In this document: positions 15,873 to 29,600 of the stretch, in pieces
How positions within the stretch are numbered: the first letter of the stretch is position 1
How the letters are laid out: each line of letters begins with the position of its first letter
Assembly (NCBI GenBank): GCA_050013835.1
Contig: JBEKEM010000002.1
Location: 124,001 to 188,000 of the forward strand
Direction: 5' to 3'
From: Bog-793 sp050013835
Lineage (GTDB): Bacteria > Actinomycetota > Acidimicrobiia > Acidimicrobiales > Bog-793
Length of the DNA: 64,000 bases
Position numbers and translations under genes: made by a program
Notes under the pieces: generated by a model
The model's database searches: none
What the model was told of the DNA's origin: nothing
What the model saw: the letters and a program-made list of their open reading frames with translations, nothing else

Positions 15873-17264
15873 TTGCTCGACGCTCAAGAACTTTGGGACG
15901 GCTGTGCGGATGCCATCCAGTCCCAGGTGTCGGATGCCGTGTGGCGGACGTGGTTCTCCGGCGTCTGCCCGGTGGGACTTGTCAACGGCACCTTCGTGCT
16001 CAATGTCCCTAACGCCCTCGTCCGGGAGCGCCTCGAAACCCGTTTCGCCGGCGTCGTCCAGGCTGCCGTCGTCGACCTGTGCGGTTCGGAATTCCCGATC
16101 CGTTTCGACGTCGCCTCGGAGACCGCGCCCAACAGCGAGGAGCCGCGAGTCTCCAGCGCAGCTGCGGACCAAGTCGTCACCCTGAACGGGGCAGCCCCCG
16201 TGGCCGAGGATTCCGTTCCCGAGACAGCGAGTCCCTCCCGGCGGTACACCTTCGAGGGGTTTGTGATCGGGCCCTCCAACCGGTTCGCTCATGCCGCGGC
16301 GCTTTCCGTCGCCGAGTCGCCCGGTAGTGCCTACAACCCGCTCTTCATCATCGGGGGGGCTGGGCTTGGCAAGACCCACCTTCTTCGCGCAATCCGCAAC
16401 TACGTTACCGAGAACTTCCCACGTTACGACGTCCGCTACGTCCCCACCGAAACACTGCTCAACGAGTTCGTCGAATCGGTGCGGGCTGTCGCGATGCCGG
16501 CTTTCAAGCGTCGCTACCGGGAATGCGACGTCCTGCTCGTCGATGACATTCAGGTGATAGAGGGCAAAGAGCAACTCCAGGAGGAGTTCTTCCATACTTT
16601 CAACGCTCTTCATGATGCCGGCAAACAGCTCGTGCTGACTTCGGACCGGCCGCCGGGTTCGATCAGGACGCTTGAAAGTCGGCTCCGTAGCCGGTTCATG
16701 TCTGGCCTCATCACCGAGATCAACCCTCCAGAGCTTGAGACCAGAATCGCGATCCTCCGGACGAAGGCCCATCATGAGGGACTCGTCGTCGATGACGACG
16801 TTCTTGAATTCCTGGCGAGCATCGTTACAGACAACATCCGTGAACTCGAAGGCGCGCTGATCCGGGTGACCGCCTTCGCTAGCCTCACCCGGGAGCGCTT
16901 AACTCGTGATGTCGCGGAGCACGTGCTCGCTGACCTCGTCGCCGATCATCAGCCGCGGCGAATCACTGCACAACAGATTCTCGAGGCAACAGCCGCGCAT
17001 TTTGGTTTCACCATCGATGAGCTCTGCAGCGCTAGCCGACGCCGGCCGCTCGTGATCGCCCGGCAGATCGGCATGTACCTCTTCCGCACACTGACCGATT
17101 TCTCTTATCCAGCCATCGCCCGGGAGTTCGGTGGCCGAGACCACACGACCGTTATCCACGCCTACGACAAGATCTCCGGTCTAATGAAGGAACGGCGACA
17201 GATCTACGAACAAGTCACCGAACTCACCGTGCACATCCGTAACAATCACAACACTGGCGTCTGA
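15873..17264 (+). CDS. dnaA: chromosomal replication initiator DnaA
   Basis: About 463 residues. Domain I (LLDAQELWDGCADAIQ to about residue 75) is followed by a short acidic domain II, the AAA+ domain III with Walker A GGAGLGKT (about residues 161-168) and Walker B LLVDDIQ (about 221-227), and the DNA-binding domain IV with GGRDHTTVIHAYDKI near residue 415. The TTG at 15873 is chosen because GGGAGG at 15859-15864 is well spaced upstream and because domain I would otherwise have an unlikely N-terminal extension. The ATP-bound protein oligomerises on DnaA boxes and opens oriC. The linker domain II is short compared with Streptomyces. Confidence 0.97.
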   Translation: MLDAQELWDGCADAIQSQVSDAVWRTWFSGVCPVGLVNGTFVLNVPNALVRERLETRFAGVVQAAVVDLCGSEFPIRFDVASETAPNSEEPRVSSAAADQVVTLNGAAPVAEDSVPETASPSRRYTFEGFVIGPSNRFAHAAALSVAESPGSAYNPLFIIGGAGLGKTHLLRAIRNYVTENFPRYDVRYVPTETLLNEFVESVRAVAMPAFKRRYRECDVLLVDDIQVIEGKEQLQEEFFHTFNALHDAGKQLVLTSDRPPGSIRTLESRLRSRFMSGLITEINPPELETRIAILRTKAHHEGLVVDDDVLEFLASIVTDNIRELEGALIRVTAFASLTRERLTRDVAEHVLADLVADHQPRRITAQQILEATAAHFGFTIDELCSASRRRPLVIARQIGMYLFRTLTDFSYPAIAREFGGRDHTTVIHAYDKISGLMKERRQIYEQVTELTVHIRNNHNTGV

Positions 17265-17505
17265 GGGCATTCTGTGCAGGACGGGTGGAGCGCCATGGGG
17301 ACGAGGACCCTGTTTCTGTGGACGATCAGTACTTCGTGCACAACTGAATTGTCATCCCTCACGTCTCCTGTGACGCGCGGTGGACAAGTCGTATGAGAAC
17401 ATCTCCTCGTTATCCTGCAGTTTCGGTCTATCGTCCACAATGCACAGCCCCTACTACTACTGATCTAATACTCATAGAACCGCTTACGAAGGGAGTTCCT
17501 CAGCG
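17265..17505. other. probable replication origin oriC (dnaA-dnaN intergenic region)
   Basis: This non-coding stretch of 241 bases contains DnaA-box-like sequences: TGTGGACGA at 17317-17325 (reverse of TCGTCCACA), GGTGGACAA at 17379-17387 (reverse), a weak TTATCCTGC at 17412-17420 and TCGTCCACA at 17433-17441. A short GC spacer and then a TACTACTACTGATCTAAT tract (17454-17471) follow the last box, resembling the box / GC patch / DnaA-trio element that initiates unwinding. The local A+T content rises towards dnaN. Together with the boxes upstream of dnaA this is the expected bipartite origin. Confidence 0.82.
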
Positions 17506-18633
17506 GTGAAATTCCACACCGAACGTGGCGGTCTCCTTGATGCGCTTGTAACTGCCAGCCGGGTAAGCACGGTCCGGATGGGAACGGGGCTGAGCGCGCA
17601 AAGTGTGCGCTTAACGCTACGGGGCGACGAGTTAGAGGTCGTTGGCTCCGATGCCGATCTTGTGATCGAAGTAGTCCACGTCGTGAGTGGTGCTCAGGAC
17701 GGAACGATGTTGATACCGTCAAGATTGGCCACCGACATCGTGCGCTCCTTCGATCCTGGAACAGTAAGTCTTGAAGGAGATGATCAGGAAGTTCGGATCA
17801 CCTCTGGTCGGGCAGAATTCGTTGTGCGTGTGCCTGCGGGAGCTGAGATCACACGGTTGTCGCCAGCGGAATCGGAAGGCATCACCCTTCCGGCCAAACT
17901 CTTTGCGGACGGTCTCCGACAAGTCGTCCCCGCGGCCCTAGGCGATGACAGTCGAGCGCCCCAACTAACCGGTGTGCTGATGGTCGCGGCCAACGACGGC
18001 GTTCGTCTTGTCGCGACCGACTCATACCGTCTTGCCTTTCGGGATCTGAAAGGGATCAGCGCGCTGGAACCGGAATCGGAAGTGCTTATTCCAGCCCGCG
18101 CGCTTGCTGAGATCCAACGCTTGATCGGCGAGGGAGACGAGAAGAAGTCGGACGACAAGCTCGTGTTTCGCCACACAAACCTTGATGCCGTGTTCGAGCT
18201 GCCGGACGTGCGGCTGACCACCCGTCTCTTGAAGGGCCCCTTCCCGGATTACCAACGGCTACTCCCGGCGTCGTACCCGAACTCGTTCCGGGTCGGCCGC
18301 GAAGAACTCAGCGCGGCGCTGCGGCGCGTGCGGCTCATGGTCCGTGATGTAAAGGATGCCACGACACCCGTGCGGATCTCGTTCGAATCTGACGGCGCGG
18401 AATTAACGGTGTTGACAGCTGAGAGCGGCCGAGCGGCCGAGCGGGTCGACGGCCAGTTCAGTGGGGAAGGGCTTGTCGTCGCTTTCAACCCGAACTACCT
18501 GCTTGACGGGATAGAAGCAATCCGTGCGGAGACAGTCGTCCTTGAGGTCATCGACTCCTCGAAGCCCGCGACCCTGCGGGGCGAAGGCGAGGACGACTAT
18601 CGGTATCTCTTGATGCCGGTGCGCGTCTCCTGA
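17506..18633 (+). CDS. dnaN: DNA polymerase III sliding clamp (beta subunit)
   Basis: A 375-residue beta clamp, the usual length. It encircles DNA and tethers the replicative polymerase and other partners. Three repeated clamp domains are evident: the first begins with MKFHTERGGLLDALVTASR, the second with the LPAKLFADGLRQVVPA region and the loop LVATDSYRLAFRDL, the third with FRVGREELSAALRRVRLM, ending with the canonical YRYLLMPVRVS that contains the M-P-V/M-R binding-pocket residues. GTG 17506 follows a GAAGGGAG stretch. The stop TGA overlaps the recF start proposed at 18630. Confidence 0.97.
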   Translation: MKFHTERGGLLDALVTASRVSTVRMGTGLSAQSVRLTLRGDELEVVGSDADLVIEVVHVVSGAQDGTMLIPSRLATDIVRSFDPGTVSLEGDDQEVRITSGRAEFVVRVPAGAEITRLSPAESEGITLPAKLFADGLRQVVPAALGDDSRAPQLTGVLMVAANDGVRLVATDSYRLAFRDLKGISALEPESEVLIPARALAEIQRLIGEGDEKKSDDKLVFRHTNLDAVFELPDVRLTTRLLKGPFPDYQRLLPASYPNSFRVGREELSAALRRVRLMVRDVKDATTPVRISFESDGAELTVLTAESGRAAERVDGQFSGEGLVVAFNPNYLLDGIEAIRAETVVLEVIDSSKPATLRGEGEDDYRYLLMPVRVS

Positions 18634-19709
18634 GCCACATCTCCTGGCTTGAGGTCAATCAGTTTCGTAACCTCGACGAGGTCCGTTTCGAGCCCGATCC
18701 TGCCGGGCTGACCGTCGTAACGGGAGAGAACGGAGCCGGTAAGACGAGCCTTCTCGAAGCGATCGGCTACGCCTCGACGCTGTCGTCGTTCCGAGGCAGT
18801 CCGCGGGAGGCACTCGTCCGCACCGGCGCGAACCAGTGTGTCATCCGCCTCGAGGCCGCCGAAGGGGACCGTCGTGCGCTCGTCGAGATCGAGATCAGTC
18901 CCGAACACCGCGACCGTGTCCAGCGCAACCGACAACGGGTGCTGCGAGCCCAGGACCTGCTGGCGACGTTGCGAGTCTCGGTCTTCACCCCAGACGACCT
19001 CGCGCTCGTGAAGGGCGGCCCGCAGGGGAGACGGGAGTTCCTCGATGACGCCCTGGTCTCGGCCCACCCGAACCTGCTCGTCCTGTGCCAGACGGTCGAG
19101 CGGGTGCTCCGGCAACGATCGGCACTGCTGCGCCAATCGGGTGGCGTCCCCTCGCCGGAGGTGCTGGCGACGCTTGACGTGTGGGACTACAAGCTCGCCG
19201 AGGCCGGCGGTACCCTCGTGGCCGCGCGGGAAAAGTTCCTGGCCGAACTCGAGCCGCTCGCCGCGGCGGCGTTCTGCAACCTCACGCGTCGGGACGACGA
19301 GCTGCAGCTGGTCTATGAACGTTCCTTCAGCGGCGGGCTCGGTGAGGCGCTCAGCTTGGCCCGGCGGGAGGACCTGCGTCGCGGCACCACGACGATCGGG
19401 CCGCAACGGGACGAGATCGCCATCACCGCTGGGGGTCTTGACGCGCGGACCCGTCTGTCACAAGGCCGGCAGCGGTGCGTGACCCTCGCGCTGCGTCTGG
19501 CCGCTCACGCAGCCGTGACGGCGGCCGCCGGCTCCCGTCCGGTCCTGCTGCTGGACGACGCCTTCTCCGAGCTCGACGAGGCGACGACGCGGTCACTCCT
19601 CAGCGAACTCCCGGCCGGGCAGGCGGTGCTCACAACGGCGGGTGAGATCCCGCCGGGCGCCCGTCCGGCCGCCGTCGTCCGTCTCGAGGCGGGAGGGATC
19701 GTGGGATGA
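18630..19709 (+). CDS. recF: DNA replication and repair protein RecF
   Basis: About 359 residues. RecF is an SMC-like ATPase that loads RecA at gaps with RecO and RecR. Walker A GENGAGKTS is near residue 31, preceded by the family opening ISWLEVNQFRNLDEV; the ABC signature LSQGRQRCVTLALRL and Walker B LLLDDAFSELDE are near the C-terminus. The reading frame around the Walker A motif contains no ATG, GTG or TTG upstream. The best start is CTG 18630, overlapping the dnaN stop as CTGA, just as ATGA couples other genes here. A search restricted to standard starts would truncate the protein at 18939 and lose the ATP site. The stop overlaps dciA. Confidence 0.9.
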   Translation: MSHISWLEVNQFRNLDEVRFEPDPAGLTVVTGENGAGKTSLLEAIGYASTLSSFRGSPREALVRTGANQCVIRLEAAEGDRRALVEIEISPEHRDRVQRNRQRVLRAQDLLATLRVSVFTPDDLALVKGGPQGRREFLDDALVSAHPNLLVLCQTVERVLRQRSALLRQSGGVPSPEVLATLDVWDYKLAEAGGTLVAAREKFLAELEPLAAAAFCNLTRRDDELQLVYERSFSGGLGEALSLARREDLRRGTTTIGPQRDEIAITAGGLDARTRLSQGRQRCVTLALRLAAHAAVTAAAGSRPVLLLDDAFSELDEATTRSLLSELPAGQAVLTTAGEIPPGARPAAVVRLEAGGIVG

Positions 19710-20095
19710 ACGGCCCGGAAAGGCCCCCCGAGGGGCCCTCCGGCAGGCGGCCATCGCGCAGGCGGGGCGAGCGGCGTGAGGACAGGCCCGAGACGCCCCG
19801 GAGCCTCGGCCGATCGGTCGACGACTACCTCGCCAGCCAGGGACTTCTCGGGATGCGGACGTTCGGTGAGATCGCTGTGTGCTGGGCGGAGGCGGTCGGG
19901 GAGGACGTCGCTTCCCACACCCGACCGCGATCGCTCAGCGGCACGGAGCTCATCGTGTCGGTCGATCATCCGGGCTGGGCGACGCAGCTCGCCTTCCTCG
20001 CAGGAACGATCTGCGACCGGCTCGCCGACCAGCTCGGATACCGTGCTGTGGAGAGCCTGAAGGCCCATGTCGACGCCCGATTTCGCCTAGACTGA
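19706..20095 (+). CDS. dciA: DciA-like protein (DUF721), replicative helicase loader
   Basis: A 129-residue protein of the DUF721/DciA family. Known members load the replicative helicase DnaB in bacteria that lack DnaC or DnaI. The first 40 residues are charged and disordered (RRPSRRRGERREDRPE), then the conserved domain begins with LGRSVDDYLASQGLLGM, contains FGEIAVCWAEAVGEDVASHTRP and SLSGTELIVSVDHPGWATQL, and ends with the LGYRAVESLKAHV helix. ATG 19706 overlaps the recF stop as ATGA. The recF-DUF721-gyrB order matches mycobacteria (Rv0004). Confidence 0.9.
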   Translation: MNGPERPPEGPSGRRPSRRRGERREDRPETPRSLGRSVDDYLASQGLLGMRTFGEIAVCWAEAVGEDVASHTRPRSLSGTELIVSVDHPGWATQLAFLAGTICDRLADQLGYRAVESLKAHVDARFRLD

Positions 20096-20164
20096 AATCA
20101 GGAAATTGCTGGGCTGCACCCACTCGTGCGTGTCAGCCCGACCGACCGGTACCGCCGTCGTTGA

Positions 20165-22126
<1,962 letters not shown>

Positions 22127-22182
22127 CAGGGCGTGGTAACGCGCCAGCGGCGGGGTAGTGACAACGGAAGGCAGGGCCGGGA

Positions 22183-24663
<2,481 letters not shown>

Positions 24664-24700
24664 GCCAGCCGAGCGATTCGAGTAGGGTCGCGAATTCGCC

Positions 24701-24774
24701 GGGGCTATAGCTCAGCCGGTTAGAGCGCAGCACTGATAATGCTGAGGTCGCTGGTTCGATTCCAGCTAGCCCCA
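24701..24774 (+). tRNA. tRNA-Ile (anticodon GAT)
   Basis: A 74-base tRNA. The acceptor arm GGGGCTA (24701-24707) pairs with TAGCCCC (24767-24773), the discriminator is A at 24774, the D-loop reads AGCTCAGCCGGTTAGAGC, the anticodon GAT lies at 24735-24737 and the T-loop is GGTTCGATTCC. The following bases are CAT, so CCA is not encoded and must be added by the CCA-adding enzyme. tRNA-Ile after gyrA is also found in other actinobacteria. Confidence 0.97.
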
Positions 24775-24888
24775 CATCCTCAATGGTGTGGTCCGGCATG
24801 ACTACTCTGACCCCGCCGTGCATCGGGGCGGATCTTTCACGACCAATCTGGAAGGCGGGGCGTTGGCAATACCAGCCAGAGCTGAACG

Positions 24889-26871
24889 ATGACAGCGACG
24901 CCCGGAACAGCCGCTGTCGAGGTGACGCCGCCAGGAGACTCCGCGGCGTTGACTTCGCGACGCTCGCGCCGAGAAGAGCTGGAATTTCACCGGGTTCGGC
25001 GGTGGGGATTGGCAGTTCTCGGGCTCCAACTCGTGGTGTTGGTGCTCTGGAGTGTGCTCGAAGCATCCCGGGACATTCAGGGATACGACTTCGCTGGGGC
25101 CTATCACGCCTGGTATCTCATCAGCCACGGCGTATTCGATCCCGCGGGCTGGTGGCAGGGCCAAGGCGTATTCATTATGTGGCCTTTGGCCGTATTCGGA
25201 CTGATATGGCCACATCCCGTCACGTTACTTGTGATCCAGGATCTCGCAATCGTCGGGGCCGAAGCCGTGGCGTTCTACTGGATGACCGACGCGATCCGGT
25301 CGCGACGTGGCTTGCCTTTCTTCACGTTTTCTGGTTTCGGACTTCTCCTGCTCGTCGCTGATCCATGGATCTACTGGTCGGCGTCCTGGGATTATCACTC
25401 TGAAGCGCTCGGCACATTGTTTGCGCTCTTGGCAGCTCGGGAGCTGTTTCGCGGGCGGAGACGGGGTTGGATTTGGAGCGGCCTGACGCTCATTTCAGGC
25501 ATGGTTCCCGCCACTTATCTCGTTGCAGTCGGTCTCGGCATGCTGTTCAGGCGAAAGCTGCGAATATCCGGGATAATTCTGGTTGTTGGGGCGACGGCGT
25601 GGTATCTGATCCTGGTGAAACTCGGTGCTGGCGGGGGAATTGTTCCCTCGGGGGTCGGTTACTCGTCGACGGCACAGCAAGTCACGCGCGGGTTCGCGAC
25701 CGATCCTGTCATGAGTCTCTTGCATCACGGACTGTCTGTTCTGGACAATTTGAGAGACCGCTGGGTAGACACGCTTGCGAATGTCGCTCCGAGCGGGTTA
25801 CTTGGGGTATTCACCGCCCCGGTGGTTGGCGTAGCCGCGGTGGTGCTTGGTGAGGATGGTGCGCAAACGTATGTGGGTCCGATTACACCGAGCTTCCAGA
25901 ACCTTCCGATCTACGTTTTCGCGCCGATCGGAACCGTTCTGGCATTTGCGTGGCTCTACCGCCGATTGGGCAGTCGGTTTATCCGGCCATTGATGGTGCT
26001 CGCGAGTGCCAATGTCATCGGCTGGGGCGTCATCTGGATACCTCAAGTCGTGCCGACGTGGCTGACAGTGTCCTCGGCGGAAGCCAGTGTGCTTAATCGA
26101 GCCGCGGCGATGATACCGCAGCAAGATGGGGTCGTCGCGTCGCAAGGAATCGTTGGCGTCTTCGCCGGGCACAAAGAGGTTGGCGCGCTATATGAATGGC
26201 CGCCATTCCAGGTGAAGGTTCCCACCCCGACGACGTGGTTCGTGATCGCTCCGTACGCCGGCACCGAAACGGAGACAGTGACCCAATCAATGGCTGTCAT
26301 TGACGCGCTTGCCTCTGATCCAAGATCGCGGCTCATGCTGGAGGACAGGGGGATCTGGGTATTTCGACTAGACGTTGGCGAAAGGGCGACACCGGCGGAG
26401 GTATCAATTCCGGAACTGCCGAGCACCCTTCCGGCGGGTTTGTTCGAGACAGCAGTCGGAACGCGGGTGCTAACTGGCCCCGTCCAGAACTGGCACATTC
26501 GAACAAATGGAACAGCAGGTGGACTTGTTTTCGGCGACTATTGGTTGGAACAGGTTGGTCAGTACAAAGCAGCTGTGAGATTCAAGAGTTCTGGGCCGAT
26601 CTCGGTCAGGGTGTGGAATACCACTACGAACAAGATGCTGGCGGAACGGAACTACAAATCAACGCGGGGCATAGTGACTGCTGTCGTGGGCGTTCAAGTC
26701 ACCTCAAGTGATCCGCTCCGGTCAGGTGCTCCATATTCCGGTGTGGTTCCGTTCCGAGTCGATCCGATACCCGCCAATGTTGGGAATACGCTCGAGATCA
26801 GCGTCTATGTTTCGAGCGGCGTCAAGGCGTCCGTCTATTCGGTGTCGCTGGGACTTGTCGGGTCCGGTTGA
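24889..26871 (+). CDS. DUF2079-family polytopic membrane protein
   Basis: 660 residues. The first third carries the DUF2079 pattern: GYDFAGAYHAWYLISHG just after the first membrane helix, a WPLAVFGLIWPHPVTLLVIQ segment and ASWDYHSEALGTLFALLAARE. About ten hydrophobic segments run to about residue 370. The last 180 residues are extracytoplasmic with beta-rich composition (NWHIRTNGTAGGLVFGDYW and onward). DUF2079 members resemble GT-C glycosyltransferases that use polyprenyl-linked sugars; the acceptor is unknown. The gene begins the accessory island after tRNA-Ile and has lower G+C codon use than gyrA. ATG 24889 is the first plausible start; the 114 bases before it show no gene. Confidence 0.72.
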   Translation: MTATPGTAAVEVTPPGDSAALTSRRSRREELEFHRVRRWGLAVLGLQLVVLVLWSVLEASRDIQGYDFAGAYHAWYLISHGVFDPAGWWQGQGVFIMWPLAVFGLIWPHPVTLLVIQDLAIVGAEAVAFYWMTDAIRSRRGLPFFTFSGFGLLLLVADPWIYWSASWDYHSEALGTLFALLAARELFRGRRRGWIWSGLTLISGMVPATYLVAVGLGMLFRRKLRISGIILVVGATAWYLILVKLGAGGGIVPSGVGYSSTAQQVTRGFATDPVMSLLHHGLSVLDNLRDRWVDTLANVAPSGLLGVFTAPVVGVAAVVLGEDGAQTYVGPITPSFQNLPIYVFAPIGTVLAFAWLYRRLGSRFIRPLMVLASANVIGWGVIWIPQVVPTWLTVSSAEASVLNRAAAMIPQQDGVVASQGIVGVFAGHKEVGALYEWPPFQVKVPTPTTWFVIAPYAGTETETVTQSMAVIDALASDPRSRLMLEDRGIWVFRLDVGERATPAEVSIPELPSTLPAGLFETAVGTRVLTGPVQNWHIRTNGTAGGLVFGDYWLEQVGQYKAAVRFKSSGPISVRVWNTTTNKMLAERNYKSTRGIVTAVVGVQVTSSDPLRSGAPYSGVVPFRVDPIPANVGNTLEISVYVSSGVKASVYSVSLGLVGSG

Positions 26872-27127
26872 GGTCAATGGGGCCGTGGCGTGAGGTAGTG
26901 ACCAGCACTGGGAAGTGACGCCGGAGCGGCCGAGTTCTCCTGTCGTTTTCGGACGGTCAGTGAGCCAGGTGCATGCGGCAGTTGCCCGAGGGCCGGTTGG
27001 AGGTCGGCGTTGGACAAACTCCCTTCGGGGTGAGGGGCGGTTGGCGTGGCGTGCACGTGGATCCGCGGGGCGACTGACCCACCGAGGAGACGGCATGAAA
27101 TCGGTTAGGGCCGGTAACGCCGGAAGG
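26872..27127. other. non-coding stretch between the DUF2079 gene and the IS remnant
   Basis: No supported gene, tRNA or terminator was recognised. It may be the decayed 3' end of the IS1182-type element that follows on the minus strand, because readable but stop-interrupted frames continue into it. Confidence 0.3.
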
Positions 27128-28240
27128 TCACGTGCTGACCGCGGGTGTCGTTCCCTCCTTGTGCCCCGAGGGTCTGCTACATGAGTCCAACACCGGGTCG
27201 TCGTGCCAGGCGGCCCGGGCGGCAACGAGCTCAGTGTCATGGGGCCCGACTGGGAACGAGCGCGCCGGCGGGGTCGTGCAGCGTGGAGGGGCCGGACCGC
27301 TCGCACAGCGGGGGACGAACCGCGCCACGCCCCGGTTGTGGGGTGGTTGCCTCCGACCGAGCGGGCAGATGACGGCGCGGGTGTCGCGGTCAAGGGAACT
27401 CGTCGCAGGGAAGGGCGTTGGCTTGATGACGAGCCGGTGATACCTGTCGCAGAGGGCCGTCCCCGTCGCTCCGGATCCGTGGGCGGGGCCGGCGAGGATT
27501 TCGCGCCCGGTTCGCTTCGCCGCAATGAGCTTGACATTGACTGGACCGCCGGGCGTGTTCGCCTGAGTGATCCTCGCCGCGGTGACGATCCCGGTGTGTG
27601 GCGCGGTCGCGAGCTGCGCCGGGAAGCCGTCCTTGCGCACCGACATCGACTTGTGGTCGCGCCGGGCCCCGGGGTCGACCGTGAAGATGACCCGGTCCTT
27701 CTCGACCTGTCGCGCGAAGCGCCAGGTGCCTTCCTCCTCGCCCGGCTCGACGTCCCCGGCGGCGACAAGGGCGAACAGGCCGACGGCGTCTTGCTGGTCG
27801 GGATCGAGGTCGTCCGCACCGTCCATCCCGTGGAGGATCGTCGAGTCGAGCACGCGATGGTGCTTGCGGGCCAGCACACCGGAAGCGTCGACGACGCTGC
27901 ACACCGCCTTGAAGATGCGGTTCGGGTCTGTCGCGCTGCGGAGCCGGCCCGCCGATAGGTGAGGTTGGTGAAGTCGAAGTCTCGTCGTCAAGCGCCCATC
28001 CGCAGACGACGTTCCAGTCGACGCGGCTCCAGAGCGTCCCGATCGCGTCCCGGTCGGATAGCCCCTCGAAGGCCCGGAGCACCGTCACCGAGCAGATGAC
28101 GTCGACCGCGATCGGGGCACTTCCCCCCACGAGGGAAGAGGTCCGAGAAGTCCTCGCCCCGGAGAAGATCCCGGCGGGGGTCTGCCAGGGAGGCGCAGAC
28201 GGTGCCCTCCTCGACAGAGCCACGACAGAGAGCGGAGGCG
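27128..28240 (-). pseudogene. IS1182-family transposase remnant, multiply frameshifted
   Basis: Fragments in different frames on the minus strand add up to an IS1182-type DDE transposase. Near 28180-28125 one frame reads GEDFSDLFPRGG; another frame continues with VDVICSVTVLRAFEGLSDRD and VDWNVVCGWALDDE (about 28110-28000); after a shift FDFTNLTY appears; then ATDPNRIFKAVCSVVDASGV, VLDSTILHGM, VDPGARRDHKSMSVRKDGF and TGIVTAARITQAN (about 27950-27550), and degraded C-terminal blocks to about 27128. At least three frameshifts are needed, so it cannot be active. It separates the DUF2079 gene from the next glycosyltransferase and marks the island as a site of past insertion. No terminal inverted repeats were identified. 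Confidence 0.75.
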
Positions 28241-28556
28241 CCGACGAACTACCGATCGGGGTTCGATTTCCGATGCCTGGCCGAGATCTTGTGGGCGCGG
28301 GAGGTATTCGCGAGCATCATCGCCTGGTACCTAAATTGACAGAGACTCAGAAGGAGCTATGCACCCAAGAACTCGCAGGCGAATCGCCAGACGGGTGCCG
28401 CACGGCCCCAGGAGTCGTTTGTGCGGTCGAGGTGCCGGCAGGGCGCTTCTTCTATCACCGTGCACAACTCGGCGCGTTCCAGGCTCGTAGCTGGCACGGA
28501 ATATAGCGTGAGTTCTTTGCATCCACGCATTCGGACACAGTACTGTTTTCGCGGAG
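28241..28556. other. non-coding stretch upstream of the glycosyltransferase at 28557
   Basis: The left part may be the decayed 5' end of the IS1182-type element. The A+T content rises from about 28320, and the last 50 bases before 28557 probably hold the promoter of the next gene. No gene is supported. Confidence 0.3.
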
Positions 28557-29600
28557 ATGAACAAATCAGCACCGGGTAGAAGCAGCAGCGGCCATTTGAC
28601 AGTATCTGTGGTCGTTATTACCTATAATGGTGCACGTCATATCGTTGATCAGATTGAATCGATTATTGGTCAGACTAGGGCGCCGGACGAGATCATTATT
28701 AGCGATGACGCCAGTAACGATGACACCGTTGAACGCGCGCGGTCGACCCTGGGGTCCTGGCACGGTCGGTCGCAGCTCCGGACAGCGAGGCGGAATGCTG
28801 GCGTGTCCGCGAACCTTCAGGGAGGTCTCGCGGTAGCTACGGGCGATGTCATCATGCTTGCCGATCAGGATGACATCTGGTTGCCGCAGCGAGTGGAGCG
28901 CCAGACGTCGGTGATTGAGAAGGACCCTTCAGTTGCCGCAGTGTTCTGCGACGCGGATCTTGTCGACGCCGATGGACACGCGGTTGGCGCGCGACTGTGG
29001 GAGCGAGAGGGCTTTTCGGCAAAGCAGAGGCGGATCTGGGCGCACGACCCGGCAACGGTGCTCCTTGGCGGCCAGGTTGTGACCGGAGCGACACTGGCAT
29101 TTCGCCGCGAGCTACTCGACATCGTCCTGCCACTTCCGGCGAATGGATGGCACGACTCATGGATCGCTCTTATGACGGTGTTCTCCGGCGGCGAGATGAT
29201 TGCAGTTCCCGAACCGCTCCTCTCGTACCGACTGCACGGCGACAATGCCGCGGGTGTTCCTCCACCGACATGGCGATCAAAACTGGGCGCGGCGCTGTGG
29301 CCGGGCGGCGGAGACCTCGCCCAGCTGTCCGAAGCGGTTGAGCGGCTGGAACGGGGTGCGGTCGGTGGTGCCTCGGGGGACGTCGAGCCTCTGGTTGACC
29401 GGCTCAAACGTGTGCGGGACTTCTATGTCAGTCGTCGCCGGCTTGACCCCAGACTCTGGCGACGGGCCCCCAGGATCGCCCGGTGGTGGTTTCAGGGGGA
29501 GTATTCATGCTGTCGTTCCGGTTTCCGCTCGGCAGCGGCCGATCTCGCCGTTGCTGGGATCCGTTCGAGACACGAGTCGGATGTCGCGCCGGAACGTTGA
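28557..29600 (+). CDS. glycosyltransferase family 2
   Basis: 347 residues of an inverting GT-A glycosyltransferase. The N-terminal Rossmann-like domain has VSVVVITYNGARHIVDQIESI, the nucleotide-binding IISDDASNDDT, and the metal-binding ADQDDIWLPQRVERQ, a motif combination common among rhamnosyl- and related transferases of O-antigen and capsule clusters. The catalytic-base region is likely in ANGWHDSWIALM. No membrane segments are evident, so it works at the inner face of the membrane on a lipid-linked acceptor. ATG 28557 has GCGGAG immediately upstream. Donor and acceptor cannot be named from sequence. Confidence 0.85.
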   Translation: MNKSAPGRSSSGHLTVSVVVITYNGARHIVDQIESIIGQTRAPDEIIISDDASNDDTVERARSTLGSWHGRSQLRTARRNAGVSANLQGGLAVATGDVIMLADQDDIWLPQRVERQTSVIEKDPSVAAVFCDADLVDADGHAVGARLWEREGFSAKQRRIWAHDPATVLLGGQVVTGATLAFRRELLDIVLPLPANGWHDSWIALMTVFSGGEMIAVPEPLLSYRLHGDNAAGVPPPTWRSKLGAALWPGGGDLAQLSEAVERLERGAVGGASGDVEPLVDRLKRVRDFYVSRRRLDPRLWRRAPRIARWWFQGEYSCCRSGFRSAAADLAVAGIRSRHESDVAPER

